From Ptychodera flava (Eukaryota; Hemichordata; Enteropneusta; Ptychoderidae): a DNA stretch of 64,000 nt. The stretch lies in contig NW_027248277.1 in NCBI RefSeq assembly GCF_041260155.1, positions 4,252,501-4,316,500 on the forward strand, read 5' to 3'. The position numbers and the translations under genes were made by a program. Position 1 is the first letter of the stretch. Every line of letters begins with the position of its first letter. The notes under the pieces are model-generated. The model ran no database searches and had not been told where the DNA came from. It saw only the letters and a program-made list of their open reading frames with translations. Shown here in pieces: positions 12,001 through 23,080 of this stretch.

Positions 12001-13068
12001 TTGTCGATTTGATATGCGAAGACACAATAACGACCAGTTATTTATTAGTTCTCAAACCTGGTGAAAATCATTCCGCGACACTAATTGATTATATGTCTTT
12101 TGGAGAACGTCCTAAGAACCTGACATGACCCTTGTTTGATGCACTAGATAGTTGAGTATAAGGATTGATAAAATAATGTATCAAAATATACACAGATTCA
12201 CGCGACTGCACTATCATATTCTTGGCAGCTCAATGACGTTTATGGCCGAGAGGGCGGGAGGCGGGAGTCTCGGACCAAAGGGAGCATAAGCAGTATGCAG
12301 TACATTGCATGCTTTCCATGCAAAATCCAGCTTTGACTAATGTTCCCATCCTGTTTCCGAGCATACCTTTCGAGCTGCGTAGCTAGTAATAATGAAGTCA
12401 AGATATCCGAATCGTTCGTGTTCGAAATGCTTCTTGATTTGCAGAGAGAACACTCGACCTTCTTGTTTGTGTTTTAACTTAGCACATGGGGTCAATTGAA
12501 AAATTCAAAGCAAAATACCGCGGTGTATAAAATCTGCAGGCATGTAGTCACCAACCCACAACACTGCTTGTACTGCAGAGCACACAATCGGTCGTATGTA
12601 AAACATGTATTTTGTTATTTGAAAAAAAAAGACTAATACAAAAGTGTACGTATTGCAAGAACGCAGTTGATAAACTGGACAAGTTGAAGGCGAGCTCGAA
12701 CGTCGAGTTAATAAAGTCTTTTCCGTTCTTGTTCTCGACTAACACGGAATTTTTCAATATACCCGTGAAGTCTGATTCAATTCGATGCGGTGTTAGGCAC
12801 TTCGACCATTACGCGTGGTTTTTGCCAGGCCAGCAGGAAAAGTATAAACACATCTCCGATACGTTACCAAGGTGTGTTGAACATATATATACCAAGCATT
12901 CCTGGGAGGTCCTCCTTTCGGACCTGTTCGTTTTATTATTTATTTTATTTACACTTTTACTGAGCGACCGAGTTACATTACAAATGAATATTCAAGTTTG
13001 TTGTGCCTTCTGTTTGTTTCTGAATACATGAATATAAAGTGTCCACTAGTTTTACGGACCACCTCTGG
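12001..13068. other. Interior of long-armed element, no recognised gene
   Basis: One open frame of 139 codons (12,612-13,031, plus strand) crosses AT-rich sequence and ends in a hydrophobic stretch. It has one CxxC motif near its start but no recognisable domain, and I treat it as chance or as decayed element coding sequence. Confidence 0.3.
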
Positions 13069-14131
13069 ACACGGCTTTTGAGAGTTTCAGCCCTTTCTTC
13101 AGTTATACCTTGCTGGTGCGTTCGTTATTGACTTTGTCAAATTTAATCCGGTGATAATCTGGTGAGAGCGTCCACAGATTAGTAATTTACCCTTGATTAC
13201 TTTGGCTAATTAGGCACTCAAACTCATCAGATAATAGACTAAATTACCACCTTGCTTGCTTTGGCGAATTAGGCAATCAAACTGGTCAGATAATAGATGC
13301 AGCATGTTGATAAAACGTATACGCAAGATTATTAAGGGCAGTGCTAAGTTAAGACCGAAACACCAAAGGTTGGTAGAATATATCTTTATTAGCGATACAA
13401 CGAAACACCTACACATCCCTGGGGACGGACATTTAGACAACAACCTGTGGACTGGCCTAGAGAGGCACTTTGAAATAGTAAAGAACCAATCAGATATGTT
13501 CCCGAAACCTTCAAATGCATCCAGGTCCTCTAAACAATACAGCAATCATCCGGTTTTGACTTTAATCTTGACATTTTTTAAGAATGTGTATCAATGAGAT
13601 AAATTATCTTTAAAGAATTGTCAAAAGGGATAAATTTACAATTTTGAAAAGCAGATTGCTTTAAATACTTAATTTTTATATACTACTTGAGCATTAAATT
13701 CGATAATTAGTTTTGAAATTTTCACAAGAAAAATTGATAATTACTAAATGCTTTGAGTTAACCCTCTCTTAGAGAGCATATTCTGTTACTTTTACTGTTC
13801 ATCTTATAATCACAAAATAGTTCCAATTGTGTTTAGTATAGTTGTGCCAGTCAGTTCATCTTCAAGAATTATCCATGCCCTTCCTTACACATCCAATGTG
13901 CCGAATTATCATCTTAGAAAGGATTTGTGAGCGGATAAGGGTAAACTTGAAGTGAGTACAGCTTGTATACTGATTACTGTACATTTTGTTGCAGTATACG
14001 AATAAACCATTTCAAAGGTATTTACATCGTCTGATCGTATATTTTTGTCACTGGCTTACCTAAATATGACTAAACTTGTTTAGACGACTTGCATTAAAGT
14101 TTGTCTTTCGTGGGAGTATCTTTACTAGTAA

Positions 14132-15906
14132 GGGATGGACCATTAGATCTTGGGAGGGGGGGTGGTCACAATGAAATTGTGAATTTTTTTTTACTATTGT
14201 AAATTTCTAAAAAAAAAAATTTCCAATTGAGATTAGCTGTGCAATTTTTTTTTCAGAGTAAATTTTCAGATTTATAATTTTTTTTTTAGTTCGTCGCTGT
14301 CTGAGGATAAAGAGGGCAAAGATGTGGTGCAAAGCACCACAAGCGGCCACGCAAGCGGTCACGGGGGGAGGTCAGGAGGGGGGTGTTCCCCCCTGCTGTT
14401 GGAGCTTTTGAAAAAAAAGAGATTAAAATGGTGTTATTTGGTGGCACTTGGGGAGTATTTTTGCGGGGGAGGTCCGTTGGAGTTTTTGAAAAATAGAGAT
14501 GAAAATGGTGTTATTTGGTAGCACCTGGGGAGTATTTTTGCGGAGGAGGTCAGGAGGGGGGTGTCCCCCCTCCTGCCGTCGGAGTTTTTGAAAAATAGAG
14601 ATGAAAATGGTGTTATTTGGTGGCACTTGGGGAGTGTTTTTGCGGAGGAGGTCAGGAGGGGGGTGTCCCCACTCCTGCCGTCGGAGTTTTTGAAAAATAG
14701 AGATTAAAATGGTGTTATTTGGTGGCACTTGGGGAGCATTTTTTCAGATTACACATCTTCCTCTGAAACATGGTCTTCTTGCTCCTCAGTAGCTTCCTAT
14801 AGTTTTGAAAATTGACTATTTTGGTTTCCTGGCTTCCCTTTCTACAGCATTGTGAAATGCCTACATTCACCCCACCAAATATCATGCATATCTCATGATT
14901 TACAATTGATTTTGACAAGTTGAGAAGCTGTTTGCAAAATATAGTGAAGTTTGCATATTTGTGTTTTCAGAGCAATTGTTGCCCTTTTTGATCAAAACAT
15001 CTATTTCTCTGTAGCAGCATGTCCAAACTGATTGGATGTGTATAGATGTGGTGAAATTTCAATATTTGTCTTTTTAGGGCAATTTATGCCATTCATGGTC
15101 AAAAAATCTGTATTCTCTGAAAGGGCTTGTCCAATTTCTTTGGAATTTGCTACATAAGTCCCTTAAGATTTGTTTAAATCATGCTCTTTTTTGTGGTGGA
15201 AAAATTCTTCAGATAATTGTCATTCAGCATTTGCTACACACAAATGATTATTCATGCAGATTTATTCAGTATTTGCTATCGAGAAACTTTTAAATTTCAA
15301 CCCTATTGTGTGTTTTTGTGTTGGGATTTGTCGGATAGATGGCACTCTACGTAGTGTATTGTTCAGCCATTCTTGCATTCATCATTGCAATAAAATGCTG
15401 AGAAAAAAAATGAACCTGATGTGGCCTGCATCTGTTTACCTTGATCTTAAAAGGCAAATATAACTTTCTGTCTTGACAACCATACCATAGTTTCAATGTT
15501 TTACCTAGTGTACCTGCTTGGTTTGTACGCAGGAAACAAGTAGAAAACAGGCTCTATAATTTTATAATTTTCAAGTGATCAGAATACAAAAGTCCTGAAA
15601 AGATAAGATAATCACATCTTCCAGTATAAGGGATACAGTCACTCTAAATGTATAAATTAAAATTAAAAATGTGCCTGGAGGATCTACTAAAAATACAGAA
15701 AGTTGCTTCCTGTCGGTAAAATCTAAAAAAATTCAAGATTTTAAAGACTTTTGCAGATTTTTTTTTACGCATTTGTCTTCTTATTTATTTTTTTTTATTT
15801 TGCAAACTAGTTTGAAGATTTTTTTTTCCCTAACTTTCTGCTCTGAAAATTTTTTTTTCTGTTTTTGACCACCCCCTTCCAAGGTCTAATACCGGTAGTC
15901 CATCCC
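14132..15906 (+). mobile_element. Harbinger-like non-autonomous element (TAA target duplication)
   Basis: The ends are inverted: GGGATGGACCATTAGATCTT on the left and, reversed, GGGATGGACTACCGGTATTAG on the right, followed on both sides by G-rich sequence. The flanking triplet TAA is duplicated (14,129-14,131 and 15,907-15,909). A second copy lies reversed at 48,527-50,245 with TTA duplicated. A 3-bp TWA target is the hallmark of PIF/Harbinger transposons, so that assignment is an inference from established knowledge. The interior carries the GC-rich hairpin module, four ~115-bp tandem pieces (14,310-14,740) and ~120-bp monomers with GTGGTGAAATTTCAATATTTG. No transposase. Confidence 0.75.
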
Positions 15907-15909
15907 TAA

Positions 15910-16379
15910 TATGATTTGTGTCAAAAACTTACAAGGAACAGAATCACAAACTTTCTGAGTCACTACAAATCGTAAAGTGTGGTGTGGTGCATCTCTTCGC
16001 TGTCGTGTTTTTTCAGAAGTGTAGTTGGATTTTTGCGGCCTATTTATGGCTATACTCGATTTAATTCAGTACATCGGTATTAAACCTTGTCCACAAGAAA
16101 TTTGTCATATAGCGGTTAATTCATAAAAGTCGTGATGCAGTCGATCAAGCTGCACTCTTCAGCTGTGCAGACGACATGAGCACCGGCGTACTGGACCTTG
16201 ATGACAAGAGGTGTTCCTGTCGCGGATGTCGGTCTCAACGCAAACACATTTCAACGCGTACGTTCGTGGTTATTTTATCCAAAGCCCGCTTACTGGTCTA
16301 TACTTTTACTTAATGTGGATCATAACTTTCAAACCAATAATTTGCCAAGACTCGGCAGCAAAATCGGCTCCCAAAACTG
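15910..16379. other. Unassigned stretch
   Basis: Between the Harbinger-like copy and the AAGCTTGG-rich right end of the large insertion I see no gene or repeat. Confidence 0.4.
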
Positions 16380-16705
16380 AGCAAAAAAATAACCCTTTAG
16401 GTCAAATGCTTGGGTCAAGGGACCAAAAGCTACAGTGGAAACGAGGATGATAAAAAGCTTATCCGTAAAGTTCGGCCCAAGGTTTACTGCCCAAGCTTGG
16501 AACAAGATTTGGAAGTTAAAGCTTTTATAAAGGTTAGTTTGCCCTAAGCTTCAACAAAGGTGTGCAAGGATAAGCTTCAGCTAATCTTGGGCGTCCCAGT
16601 CTTAATTTAAGGTTGGCACACAAACCATTGTTCTAAGCTTCGGCGCCAAGCTTCATAAAAGCTTTGACTAAGCTTGGACTAAGGTATTGCACAATCACGT
16701 GTGTA

Positions 16706-16769
16706 CCGGTGAGCGAAGTCGCAAAACCCAAAAATCACCGACCCTCACCGTAGCGCTACAATTTTGCAG
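16706..16769. mobile_element. Detached tail of the unit 1 foldback element
   Basis: GGTGAGCGAAGTCGCAAAAC to ATTTTGCAG matches the end of the right arm of the unit 2 copy (to 31,633). It was cut off from the rest of the palindrome by the 15.5-kb insertion. Confidence 0.75.
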
Positions 16770-17004
16770 ATCGATTCACAGGGGATTCACATGGATAAAG
16801 TGTGGCCTGTGGCGTGTGGGCCGGGCAGCTGCAGATCTGGTTTTACCGTTCGACCCAAATACCTAGGCAAAACCTCGAGCTACTGTACTGCAGCTGGGGT
16901 CGGGGTGACTCGTTTACAGTGCTTACTCATTATAATACTTCTATCTAGCCGTCGAGCGGTTAGTTGTTGCATGGTTGTTGCATGGTTGTCGCCTGAGTGA
17001 CACT

Positions 17005-17199
17005 ACTAAATATATGATTATTATCACAATATTGCCAGTAGCTGGAGAAAATAGTGGCATACGGTAGGTTTTCATGAAACATGTCAGGAACCAAAAACTA
17101 CATCCTGTGTTGAAATGCTTTACAGCTGTCTTCAAAATTGACCATGAGACCATGAAATTGTATTATGCTTTAACTTAATAAATGGGAACATCTTTTGTT
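17005..17199. repeat. Duplicated intron segment, copy with inserted element
   Basis: TATGATTATTATCACAATAT to GGGAACATCTTTTGTT, directly followed by an AGTCCCC element as in unit 2. The same segment recurs at 19,350-19,530 without the element, as in unit 3. Confidence 0.85.
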
Positions 17200-17466
17200 A
17201 GTCCCCACGGACACCGTCCGGGGGGACTTATAGGTTTGGTCATGTCCGTGCGTGCGTGTGTCCGTCTGTCCATCCGTTCACGCAGATATCTCAGACATTC
17301 CCTGGTCAATTTCTTTCAAACTTTGCACAAGGATAGTACCCTACCCCATACAGATGCACGTCGATTTGTTTCCTAATGCGATCAAATTTGGCCGTGTTAG
17401 AGGACTTTTAGTTTACACGTCCATAGACTCCCATGTATAAGGCAGATCTCCATAGACTCCCATGTA

Positions 17467-18363
17467 CAGTCCGGGTCAGCTCCAAATTGGAGACGCTATA
17501 CCATAATATTTCCCCCTCTCATTAGCCAATCAGCGGCCAGCGCGCCATCAGTAAAAATTGTATTTCCTGGCAACCTCCACATGCGTCCTTTGTTACGTAC
17601 GCCATACTGCGTCGAACTCCCGCGCCGTATTCTGTCATAATGTCGAACAGTTGTGTGGCCACTCTGTCAAAACACAATTTCAAAATCGCGTACCAGTTTT
17701 TTCTGGCTAAGACAACCAAACCCCATACATCGCTGTGATTCCTAGACTCTGGCTTGAAGTCCTGCGAAATATAAATCGTGTACCTACACAGATCGTTCAG
17801 AATACCCCATTTGTATCGGAGATGGCAGCGATACAAATTCTACCGTATGGGGAACAGTTGTGTGGCCACTCTGTCAACACATTTTCAAAATCGCGTACCA
17901 TTTTAGTCTGCGTTTGACAACTACAAAACAGGTATCGTTTTAAAGCTCTGACATTGCTCTTCTTTCTTGCAAAATGTTATACGCATACCTACACAAATAA
18001 CCTTTATAACAGTATTTCTAATAGAGATGACGAACATCCACAAAATGATTCTCGGTACTTGAGCGAAATCGATAAACTGGGGGTAGAAATGAATCGTCAA
18101 TATTTCGAATATTTGTTCACTAATCAGACTCCTTGTTGGACATGACCTTCTGCAGAACACGTGGATTATGTTGACTGTCGAAATTCGTCGAAATTCACAA
18201 GACTGGGGCTTAATAATCGGCCCAAAACTGCCGATCACACTTGGGGGTAATTTGTGACCCAGCGTGACCTGTACTTTATTAATGATGTAATCTGGTCGAT
18301 GATTGGCTGAATGCCGGAATACATTATCATAATGATCTCCAATTTTGGAGATGACCCGGACTG
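17467..18363. mobile_element. 897-bp element with CAGTCCGGGTCA ends
   Basis: The left end is CAGTCCGGGTCAGCTCCAA. The right end, reversed, is CAGTCCGGGTCATCTCCAA. ATGTA is duplicated at 17,462-17,466 and 18,364-18,368, and unit 2 has the empty site CCCATGTATAAGG near 32,790. The two internal copies of GGGGAACAGTTGTGTGGCC-like sequence are inverted or repeated. No transposase, so it is a non-autonomous DNA transposon of unassigned family. Confidence 0.8.
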
Positions 18364-18555
18364 ATGTATAAGGCCACGAAAAATAAAAATTTAGTTTCTC
18401 ATCGTATTCATATTGCAAAAAGGATGCAGTGACACAGTTTTTAGTTCCCATGGATGAAGTCCAGGGGGCTTATAGATTGGTTCCTGTCCGTCTGTGAGTC
18501 AATCCGTTCACGCAGATATCTCAGACACTTTGACAAAATGTCATGTGACCTCAAT

Positions 18556-18905
18556 GACCTTTTCGCAAGCTGGTAGATAAATACAATATCTCTCTTCGAC
18601 AAATGATCACTGATGGCATCGGTGACATTGGGCCTTAGTGAGCGACCACTACCTATCTGACTTATAGATTGATATATGGCGGGTGCCACATGTGGGGCAG
18701 GATGCGCTTACTATTTTCGAAACACCTGACATCACTTCCTGGTCTTCTGGCCAGAGGTCCATATATATCTTTCTTTCATATTATGACTTTGTTTGTGTAC
18801 CGTCTATTTACTGTCTGTTCTGTGCTGTTTTGTGTCTATGTTTACAACTATTGTCTTGCGAATTTGACCTACTGTCATTGTATTATGGATTGGTATGATT
18901 GCAAT
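18556..18905 (+). mobile_element. Inserted fragment with conserved retroelement-like tail
   Basis: Unit 2 runs straight through this point (near 32,995-33,010), so the ~350 bp were inserted. The part from GGTGCCACATGTGGGGCAGG to ATTGCAATTATT resembles, from memory, a repeat tail common in marine invertebrate sequences. It looks like a 5'-truncated copy. Family assignment is open. Confidence 0.5.
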
Positions 18906-19349
18906 TATTTGACTTCAAATATACATATTTGTCCATAACTCAGTAACCACAAGTGCTATAACCTTCATATGGTATGATGGGACACCTTATGACGCCACAT
19001 ATTGTACCTCATTAATTATGCACATATCTAATTTTGAGCGAGCCAATAGAGCTAGAGGTCTGATTTTTGGTATATAGGGATAACTTAGCAATACCATTTT
19101 TTTTGACAAAATGTCACGTGACCTCAGTGACCTTTGACCTCAATATACATATTTGTCCATAACTCAGTAACCACAAATGCTACACCCTTCTTATATGGAA
19201 TGATGGGACACTTATGATGCCACATATTGCACCTCATTAATTATGCACATATCTAATTTTGAACGAGCCAATAGAGCTAGAGCTCTGATTTTTGGTATAT
19301 AGAGATAACTTAGCAATGCACTATGGGTCATACCGGGGGGGTGTCGTAA

Positions 19350-19530
19350 TATGATTATTATCACAATATTGCCAGTAGCTGGAGAAAATAGTGGCATAGG
19401 TTTCCATGAAACATGTCAGGAACCAAAACCACATCCTGTGTTGAAATGCTTTACAGCTGTCTTCAAAATTGACCATGAGACCATGAAATTGTATTATGCT
19501 TTCACTTAATAAAATGGGAACATCTTTGTT
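19350..19530. repeat. Duplicated intron segment, copy without inserted element
   Basis: Second copy of the 17,005-17,199 segment. It runs from GGGAACATCTTTG directly into TTTGTGAGAGGAATTAG, the uninterrupted arrangement seen in unit 3 at 51,466. Confidence 0.85.
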
Positions 19531-20805
19531 TGTGAGAGGAATTAGTGTTGACATATCAACTTTCAGTTGGTAGAGGGAACCCAGACTGAATCTGATCTAC
19601 TAGATCTAGACAAACTGTGCTCCAGTACAACAGTGCTCTGTTATGTTTTAACCAATTTCATTCAAAATTATAATTGTGCTGTATCAAAAAAATGATAAGA
19701 GCAAGAAAAATCGATGTGGTCAAGGGTTAAAATCAATGTAGTCAACAATTTTTGAATTACATCTTATGAGGAAAGACTCCATCACATTACATTGTCAGGT
19801 GCAATTATCAGCTAGGTGGTAATATAAGTCAAGCATAAAGGAATCCACTCTTCAAAAGTTGAAACATTGTCTAGCAGAAAGCCAGATGAAGTCAAAATAA
19901 CACAAACATCAACACACTGGTGTCTGACCTCGTGGTGGACAATGTTTCAACTCTTGCAGACGAGAGTTGATTCCTCTATCACAGCCCAGCTGATAATTGC
20001 ATGTGATAAACTCTTTCCTCATAAAATGTCATTAAGAAACGGTTGACCACATCGACATTACTGTTGTACCACATCAATTTTTACTGTTGTACCACATCAA
20101 TATAAGTGTTGTTTTTATCAGTTTTTCAACGTACTAAAATGCAAATATAGTACAGGGAAGAGCTATGATAGTCATTTTTGTTGTATGATATTATCAGCTG
20201 TTTTGTAAATTTGGCCCCTCATGTGTTTTGTGAATTCCAAATGATGTATACACACATGCCTAAACTGATTTCTTTCGAACCCAGCGTTAAGACAGCATAT
20301 GATAGCAAACATATGATATGAACATCAATTGTTATTAAAGTAACTGATCCAATGCATTTAATTGACAGTCATTAAATACAAAATCCTGTATGCTGTTACC
20401 CTGGCTCAGCATGAATGAAGTTTACTCACACGATTGAAATGTGAACTACCGGTAAAAGCTCACCATGTTAATAAACAGATCAGGAAAGAGACAACACATC
20501 AGTTTCTTTGGTACACACAGAATAAGTTCTTTAAAACCTTTTGAATGCAAATGTCAATTTTGTCAACTATGGGAAATATAACCAAGGTAATTTTCTTTTC
20601 AAATACTGACAATTTTTTAAATATTTTTCTAAAATTTTGTCCCAAAACAACATTCACTGATGGGTAATGACAATTTAGTCCAAAATTATCAAAAAAGAAC
20701 AGAAAAAAAAAATTAGGGAAACTTTTGTTCTAGAATTTTAGTGGGAAACATTACAGCACACCGGCAAAATGAATTACCCATAATTCAGTTTGATTTGCAC
20801 ACATG
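19531..20805. other. Conserved intron shared by the three units
   Basis: Non-coding sequence matching 34,493-35,763 and, with insertions, 51,480-54,510. It contains no open frame of note, so its similarity reflects recent duplication. Confidence 0.7.
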
Positions 20806-22780
20806 CAGGGGTTTCGTTAAAAGCCGGCCACCGGCCATATGGCCGGCTGTAAGGCGATTACGGCCGCCTGTAATTACCTGAAAATCATGTAATTGTTGTG
20901 CCGCTTACAGGAATGAATAGCTGGTAACAAATACAGCATATCGGTAAAAGTTTACAATGATCTGTATCCTTCATGCTGAATTACTTGTTTTCAACGCTTT
21001 TGCGAGGTTTTCAGTGAAAAGTTTGTGGTCGTTGGTTCACATCGGATACTGGTACAGCTATACAGCACGGAACCCGTCTGTACAACGTACACAGGGTGAT
21101 TGGAGGTTAGGGGTCATCGAGCGTGTGCAGTAACGCAACATAATGTCGGCCATACGTAGTTGAAGTTATTCTGTTCGGTCGAAATGGAAACAGTTAGACG
21201 GGTTGGTTGATTAAGAAGGGTACAGTGGATGGCAATTTCTCAGATCATTTTGATACTTATGCGGCGTTTTATGAATATCTCTGAGGAAAGGTTTCTTCTG
21301 AATGCATCAGCAATCGCCCACAGCTATCCGTGGCCGCAGATTGTGTTAAACAACGGCTTGCTTGTCAATGTAGTCAACGTTCGCGTTCGTTCTTGGATTT
21401 TAATGACTGAGAGCCAAACGTTTGACTTGCTTCAACTCTGTGGGCATATAAATATCAAAACAGAATAAATTGAAGGTGTAAACTTTAGCAGACTGTGACG
21501 TTGAGTGGTAGGCTGTAAAAACGGTCCGGAGAGACAGTGCTTTAGCACAGTTGTTTGTGGTTTCATACCACAGGCGCGATGTTTTCCGGGTAGTTTCTAT
21601 AAGTGTAGTTTATAGGTTTTGACGTTCTCTTCCGTAGCCTAATCACCAAGGTAAGAAACAGAATTATCCGGCCTGCCAAGAAAACTGCACGTTCTAGTCG
21701 AAAAATAAACACAAATCCTTCATTGAGTTACCTAGTTAGATGTGGAAGGATCTCGGCTGTCCAAAAAACACACTCATGTCACGGTAAAATGAAAACTTTC
21801 GAAGAAATCTGCCGCGTTTTGACAACATCGGCGTATCTGATGGCCACCATTGTAATAACGCAACTCATTATCATAATGGACGGTGTCTGCATATATAAAG
21901 TGTGAATCTCAGTCTGATGCCGTTGATGGCGTTGCTCACGGACCAATCAGCGATGCGGACGGCTTACAATTATGATAATGAGTTGCGTTATTACAACGGT
22001 GGATGCCAGAAATGCCTAGTTTGTCAAAACACATGAGAGTGTTTTTTGGACAGTAGAGAGCCTTCCGCGTCGAACGAGGTAACTGACTGTAGGATTCGTG
22101 TTTATTTTTCGACTAGAACGGGCAGTTTTCTTGGCAGGCCGGATAATTCTGTTTCTTACCTTGATGATTAGGCTACGGAAGAGAACGTCGAAACGTATAA
22201 AATATAACTTCTGGAAACTACCCAGAAAACATCACGCCTGTGTTTCATACACCGTACACGGCAATGCAGGAAGTAGGAAAATTGAATTTAATATACCAGC
22301 CACTGTACACATTTATCGCCAAGTTCGAGACGGATTTCGCGCACCAAAAGCCACAATAATTCTTCCAAAAAACCAACATCGATGGCTCCAAATACATCTC
22401 TGAATTCATATTTTCTATGCTCTTTGCGTCAAAGATGATCTCCAATGCATTTTTGAGTGTGGTTTCCGAAGGGACCCATGCTTTCAACATAAAACGAACA
22501 CTTTTTTACAACAGTCATTCATGATTTGAAAGTAGCGGCACCTTGATTCAGGCTATCTATACTGTTGTCTCTGATCGTTTGAAAAATGCAAATACTTTTT
22601 TAATAAAGTTATCATGTGTGATTGATGTACTGTTTTGTCGAGCTATTATAGCTAATTTGGAACTGTGTTGGGGGGGGGGCTGCCGCAATATCCAAACATC
22701 CTCATGCTTGAACATTGGTACGGCTTGGCCGCCTGTAATTTTCATTTGGCCCCCTGTTTCAAAACTTAGTGAAACCCCTG
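20806..22780. mobile_element. 1,975-bp element with CAGGGGTTTC ends
   Basis: The left end CAGGGGTTTCGTTAA and the reversed right end CAGGGGTTTCACTAA form short inverted repeats, flanked by ACATG on both sides (20,801-20,805 and 22,781-22,785). Unit 2 has the single ACATG at the empty site near 35,760. GC-rich subterminal sequence (GCCGGCCACCGGCC, GGCCGCCTGTAATT at both ends) is notable. No transposase-like frame. Confidence 0.85.
21557..22252. repeat. ~700-bp palindrome inside the CAGGGG element
   Basis: A left arm from GTGGTTTCATACCACAGGCG through TTGACGTTCTCTTCCGTAGC to ATTATCATAATGG is mirrored on the right, centred near 21,905. The arms keep GGCAGGCCGGATAATTCTG on both sides. Such a structure could form a long hairpin RNA if transcribed. 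Confidence 0.8.
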
Positions 22781-22941
22781 ACATGACTTCAGAATTTTTA
22801 TAACATTTTCAGTTCTGCCTGAAAGCAATAATATAAAATGGCTGGATAATTGATAAATTATATCTATTTAAAGTACGTTTAGATGTTTCAGTATAAATTT
22901 TAAAGAAACCATTAAATAACCATAAAAGTCACATTCTGCAG

Positions 22942-23016
22942 GTACTACAAATGCCATACTTTTGGGAAGCATGTTATTACAAACTGAAGGGGTCGTTCTC
23001 TGTGAAAAGTCAGCAT
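22942..23016 (+). CDS. Zinc-finger gene A, probable short second exon
   Basis: An in-frame 25-codon segment (VLQMPYFWEACYYKLK, then GSFSVKSQH) follows the acceptor TTCTGCAG and ends at CAT|GTAAAT, phase 0 on both sides. A second possible donor is TCT|GTGAAA at 23,002, also phase 0. In the other units (35,920-35,994 and 54,675-54,749) only two differences occur, one silent and one Y to D, while the neighbouring intron has more. The weak pyrimidine tract before the acceptor is a point against it. The resulting join FWEACYYKL...GEELMEKLGCQV looks like one folded domain. If this exon is not used, the first exon splices directly to 23,081, also in phase. Confidence 0.4.
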
Positions 23017-23080
23017 GTAAATTTGTTATTTCAATCAGACACAGATTCTTATTAAAGTTTGTTGTTCTACCTATTTCCAG

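Larger units (their letters stand above)
8729..13458. mobile_element. 4.7-kb element with ~320-390-bp inverted arms
   Basis: Arm 8,729-9,050 returns reversed at 13,069-13,458. Outer ends are CTGGCCACAGG and its complement. Inner ends share AAAGGGCTGAAACTCTCA with the arms of the 3.1-kb element. The right arm has an internal duplication of ~65 bp around 13,190-13,300. Inside lie an AGTCCCC element (9,457-11,241) and a decayed direct duplication (11,555-12,000). No transposase-like reading frame is recognisable. Confidence 0.75.
1222..16703. mobile_element. 15.5-kb composite insertion with terminal inverted repeats
   Basis: The left end reads CATACGCGATTGTGCA. The right end, reversed, reads CACACGTGATTGTGCA. 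Both continue into CCTTAGTCCAAGCTT. The flanks carry a TA duplication (1,220-1,221 and 16,704-16,705), and unit 2 shows the uninterrupted site near 31,565. Both ends are rich in AAGCTTGG-type motifs (to about 1,430 on the left, from about 16,380 on the right), like the subterminal repeats of DNA transposons. The inside is a patchwork of other repeats and elements. I find no transposase, so the whole is non-autonomous or has lost its genes. A TA duplication resembles Tc1/mariner insertion, but the ends do not resemble that family's usual termini. It could also be several nested insertions into a smaller founder. Confidence 0.7.
17200..19320 (+). mobile_element. AGTCCCC-type element, unit 1 copy, right end missing
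   Basis: It starts at AGTCCCCACGGACACCGTCC like the unit 2 copy at 32,539 and has a second internal start-like block near 18,441. Towards the right it carries ~290-bp units with TTGTCCATAACTCAGTAACC. It breaks off near 19,320 and joins ATGGGTCATACCGG instead of reaching the terminal hairpin. Two further elements interrupt it. Confidence 0.75.

Noticed and set aside
12612-13031. 139-codon plus-strand frame with a CxxC motif
   Set aside because: No recognisable domain, AT-rich, inside a non-autonomous element. Chance cannot be excluded.
1222-16703. Polinton-type element because of its length and inverted ends
   Set aside because: No polymerase, integrase, protease or capsid reading frame is recognisable, and the flanking duplication is TA rather than 6 bp.
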